From Thiocystis minor (GTDB taxonomy: Bacteria > Pseudomonadota > Gammaproteobacteria > Chromatiales > Chromatiaceae), in the NCBI RefSeq assembly GCF_016653465.1, contig NZ_NHSQ01000045.1:1-49659 (forward strand): a stretch of 49,659 nt of DNA, read 5' to 3'. Position numbers and translations under genes: made by a program. Positions 48,365-49,659 of the stretch are shown piece after piece. The notes under the pieces were generated by a model, which worked only from the letters and a program-made list of their open reading frames with translations, did no database searches and was not told where the DNA came from. Numbering within the stretch: position 1 is the first letter of the stretch; the number at the start of each line of letters is the position of its first letter.

Positions 48365-49402
48365 ATGCTTCCTTTCTCTTTATCGCTTATTCAAATAAAA
48401 CCTAAATATTTTTATCACCTGTTTTTTTATTTAATATTCATCGCGCTAAATCTTAATTTTACTTTTTGCATTGCTCAAGAACAAATTGGAAATGAGTATA
48501 TAAAGCAAATCATATCCATTGCATCAAATAATAATGATTTGGGGCGTATGGAAAAATTAAATACGCTTAAAAGAAAGCTCGAAAATCTGCCAAAGAGAGT
48601 CGCTGAAGATCATAATAAAGAAATGGCAAAAAAAAATAACCAAAAAGGATTGAATGCGTATAATTCAGGAAAATTTAGGCAGGCAATTAATTTTTTCCTG
48701 GATGCAAATAAATTAGACCCTGATGATGCAGAAATAAATTACAATTTAGGCCACGCTTATCTAAAGCTCGACAACTTAAACAATGCGTATCCATCTATCA
48801 CCAGGTCTCTTATTAATTCGCCAAATAATATTTCTGCGTGGAACGATCTTGCTAAATATTTTTCAATTACAAATAGATTAGAAAAATCAATCGCATGCTA
48901 TATTGCCGCATTTTATATGTCTGAAGAGACAGGCAGGGAAGAGATAAGGATTTTATTAGAGAAAAAAATGGGTTACACAAACAACAAAGAGGAAAAAACA
49001 ACGATCAACGATGCGTTAGTTTCGCTTCTTGACGACACAAGCAGTAATCAATCCCTTTCTCCAGAGTCGTTAGAGAAAAAAATCGTTTACACAAACATCA
49101 AAGAGGAAAAAACAACGATCAACAATGATGCGTTAGTTTCGCTTCCTAACGAAATAAGTAGTAAACAATCAATTTCTCCAGAGTCGTTAGAGAAAAAAAT
49201 GGTTTACACAAACAACAAAGAGGAAAAAACAACGATCAACAACGATGCGTTAGTTTCGCTTCTTAACGAAACAAGCAGTAAAGAATCAGTTTCTCCAGAG
49301 TCGTTAGAGAAAAAATGGTTTACACAAACAACTACAGAGGAAAAAACAACGATCAACAACGATGCGTTAGTTTTGTTTATTAATTCTACTTTGTTATCTT
49401 GA
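48365..49402 (+). CDS. Exported TPR protein with C-terminal tandem repeats
   Basis: 345 residues from ATG 48365. A hydrophobic stretch (YFYHLFFYLIFIALNLNFTF) ending C-I-A-Q is a possible lipoprotein or signal peptide, so it may be exported. TPR repeats follow (about 95-200: KGLNAYNSGKFRQAINFFLD, LGHAYLKLDNL, NDLAKYFSITNRLEKSI). The C-terminal 145 residues are four tandem units of 38-39 residues built on LEKKMVYTNNKEEKTTINND. Composition is about 30-35 % GC, far below the core genome. In the last unit an A is lost and a compensating base gained, so KKMVYTNNKEE reads KKWFTQTTTEE. I do not recognise a function. Confidence 0.75.
   Translation: MLPFSLSLIQIKPKYFYHLFFYLIFIALNLNFTFCIAQEQIGNEYIKQIISIASNNNDLGRMEKLNTLKRKLENLPKRVAEDHNKEMAKKNNQKGLNAYNSGKFRQAINFFLDANKLDPDDAEINYNLGHAYLKLDNLNNAYPSITRSLINSPNNISAWNDLAKYFSITNRLEKSIACYIAAFYMSEETGREEIRILLEKKMGYTNNKEEKTTINDALVSLLDDTSSNQSLSPESLEKKIVYTNIKEEKTTINNDALVSLPNEISSKQSISPESLEKKMVYTNNKEEKTTINNDALVSLLNETSSKESVSPESLEKKWFTQTTTEEKTTINNDALVLFINSTLLS
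48959..49370 (+). repeat. Four tandem coding repeats of 114-117 bp
   Basis: Units begin at GAG codons 48959, 49073, 49190 and 49307, spaced 114, 117 and 117 bases. The first lacks one Asn codon. Identity between units is high at DNA level, so expansion is recent. The fourth carries paired one-base indels that restore the frame. Confidence 0.9.
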
Positions 49403-49464
49403 CATAAGCTTATGATTTGCAAATATTATTTCTAGGGAAAAATAATGTTGGAAAATGGTGAATC

Positions 49465-49659
49465 ATGGCTAACAGTATTGATAATGAAAAAGATGTGGTG
49501 TTGAAAACCATGGTTGATAATCTCTCAGTTCATATTGAGGATTATCATGAGTATTTTCAAAACGAAACGTCTGATGGTCACGAGTTGAGTCGAGCTTACA
49601 TCATGGGCCTGATCAAAACTGAAGCGGGAAAACGAAATATTGAACGCATCAACGAAGAA
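49465..49659 (+). CDS. Start of a possible IS701-like transposase, cut by window edge
   Basis: From ATG 49465 the frame stays open to the end for 65 residues: MANSIDNEKDVVLKTMVDNL, SVHIEDYHEYFQNETSDG and YIMGLIKTEAGKRNIERINE. The spacing of D-Y-x-x-Y-F, G-L-x-x-x-E and K-x-N-x-E-R resembles the N-terminus of IS701-family transposases. Only a fragment is seen, so the family is tentative. Low GC matches the preceding TPR gene. Confidence 0.5.
   Translation, partial: MANSIDNEKDVVLKTMVDNLSVHIEDYHEYFQNETSDGHELSRAYIMGLIKTEAGKRNIERINEE

Overview
The window is a GC-rich (roughly 60-65 %) chromosomal stretch of a gammaproteobacterium, most likely a purple sulfur bacterium of the Chromatiaceae (Allochromatium/Thiocystis/Thiocapsa-like). 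This rests on a sulfur-globule envelope protein gene, an orphan DsrC/TusE-type sulfur-relay protein, hydrogenase maturation genes (hupD-type protease, hypC), a kaiC-kaiB-kaiB-GGDEF/EAL cluster, a BLUF photoreceptor, predicted ornithine-lipid genes and many short heptad or palindromic repeats. The genus is an inference.

Layout. 1-304: end of an IS50/IS4-type insertion sequence that interrupts a gene start. 868-3230: moaA, a frameshifted SEC-C gene and a large unknown protein. 3441-8287: stress block with an Hsp20 gene carrying a perfect CIRCE operator and a ROSE-like RNA thermometer, an AhpD-like protein, cbpA-cbpM and a Ycf46-type AAA ATPase. 8546-11049: leuA overlapping a type-4 uracil-DNA glycosylase. 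11342-11793: sulfur globule protein and its terminator. 12143-16760: kaiC, two kaiB genes and a PAS-GGDEF-EAL protein. 16864-20202 (minus strand): lipid operon with olsB-type acyltransferase, PlsC acyltransferase, GT4 glycosyltransferase and PAP2 phosphatase. 20424-24245: HAD phosphatase, rppH, ptsP.

24343-30421 is an accessory block: two near-identical AAA ATPase/PD-(D/E)XK genes, each preceded by the 3' end of a reverse transcriptase gene. The RT is DGR-like, with a GxxxSQ motif and a C-terminal MutS-I-like domain. The longer RT copy has lost its N-terminus to a decayed IS4-family element with perfect 15-bp ends. This is the most unusual locus in the window.

30698-44815 is mostly core metabolism: purL, BLUF protein, DsrC/TusE-like protein, a membrane-anchored response regulator, pgl, hupD/hypC, ppsR, pntAA-pntAB-pntB, a coiled-coil membrane protein and an AI-2E-type transporter. 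44812-45394 is a tRNA operon (Pro, Arg, His, Lys) with a clear promoter and terminator. Beyond it composition falls sharply into a type I restriction-modification pair (hsdM, mosaic hsdS), an AT-rich TPR/repeat protein and the start of an IS701-like transposase, which looks like a horizontally acquired island beside the tRNAs.
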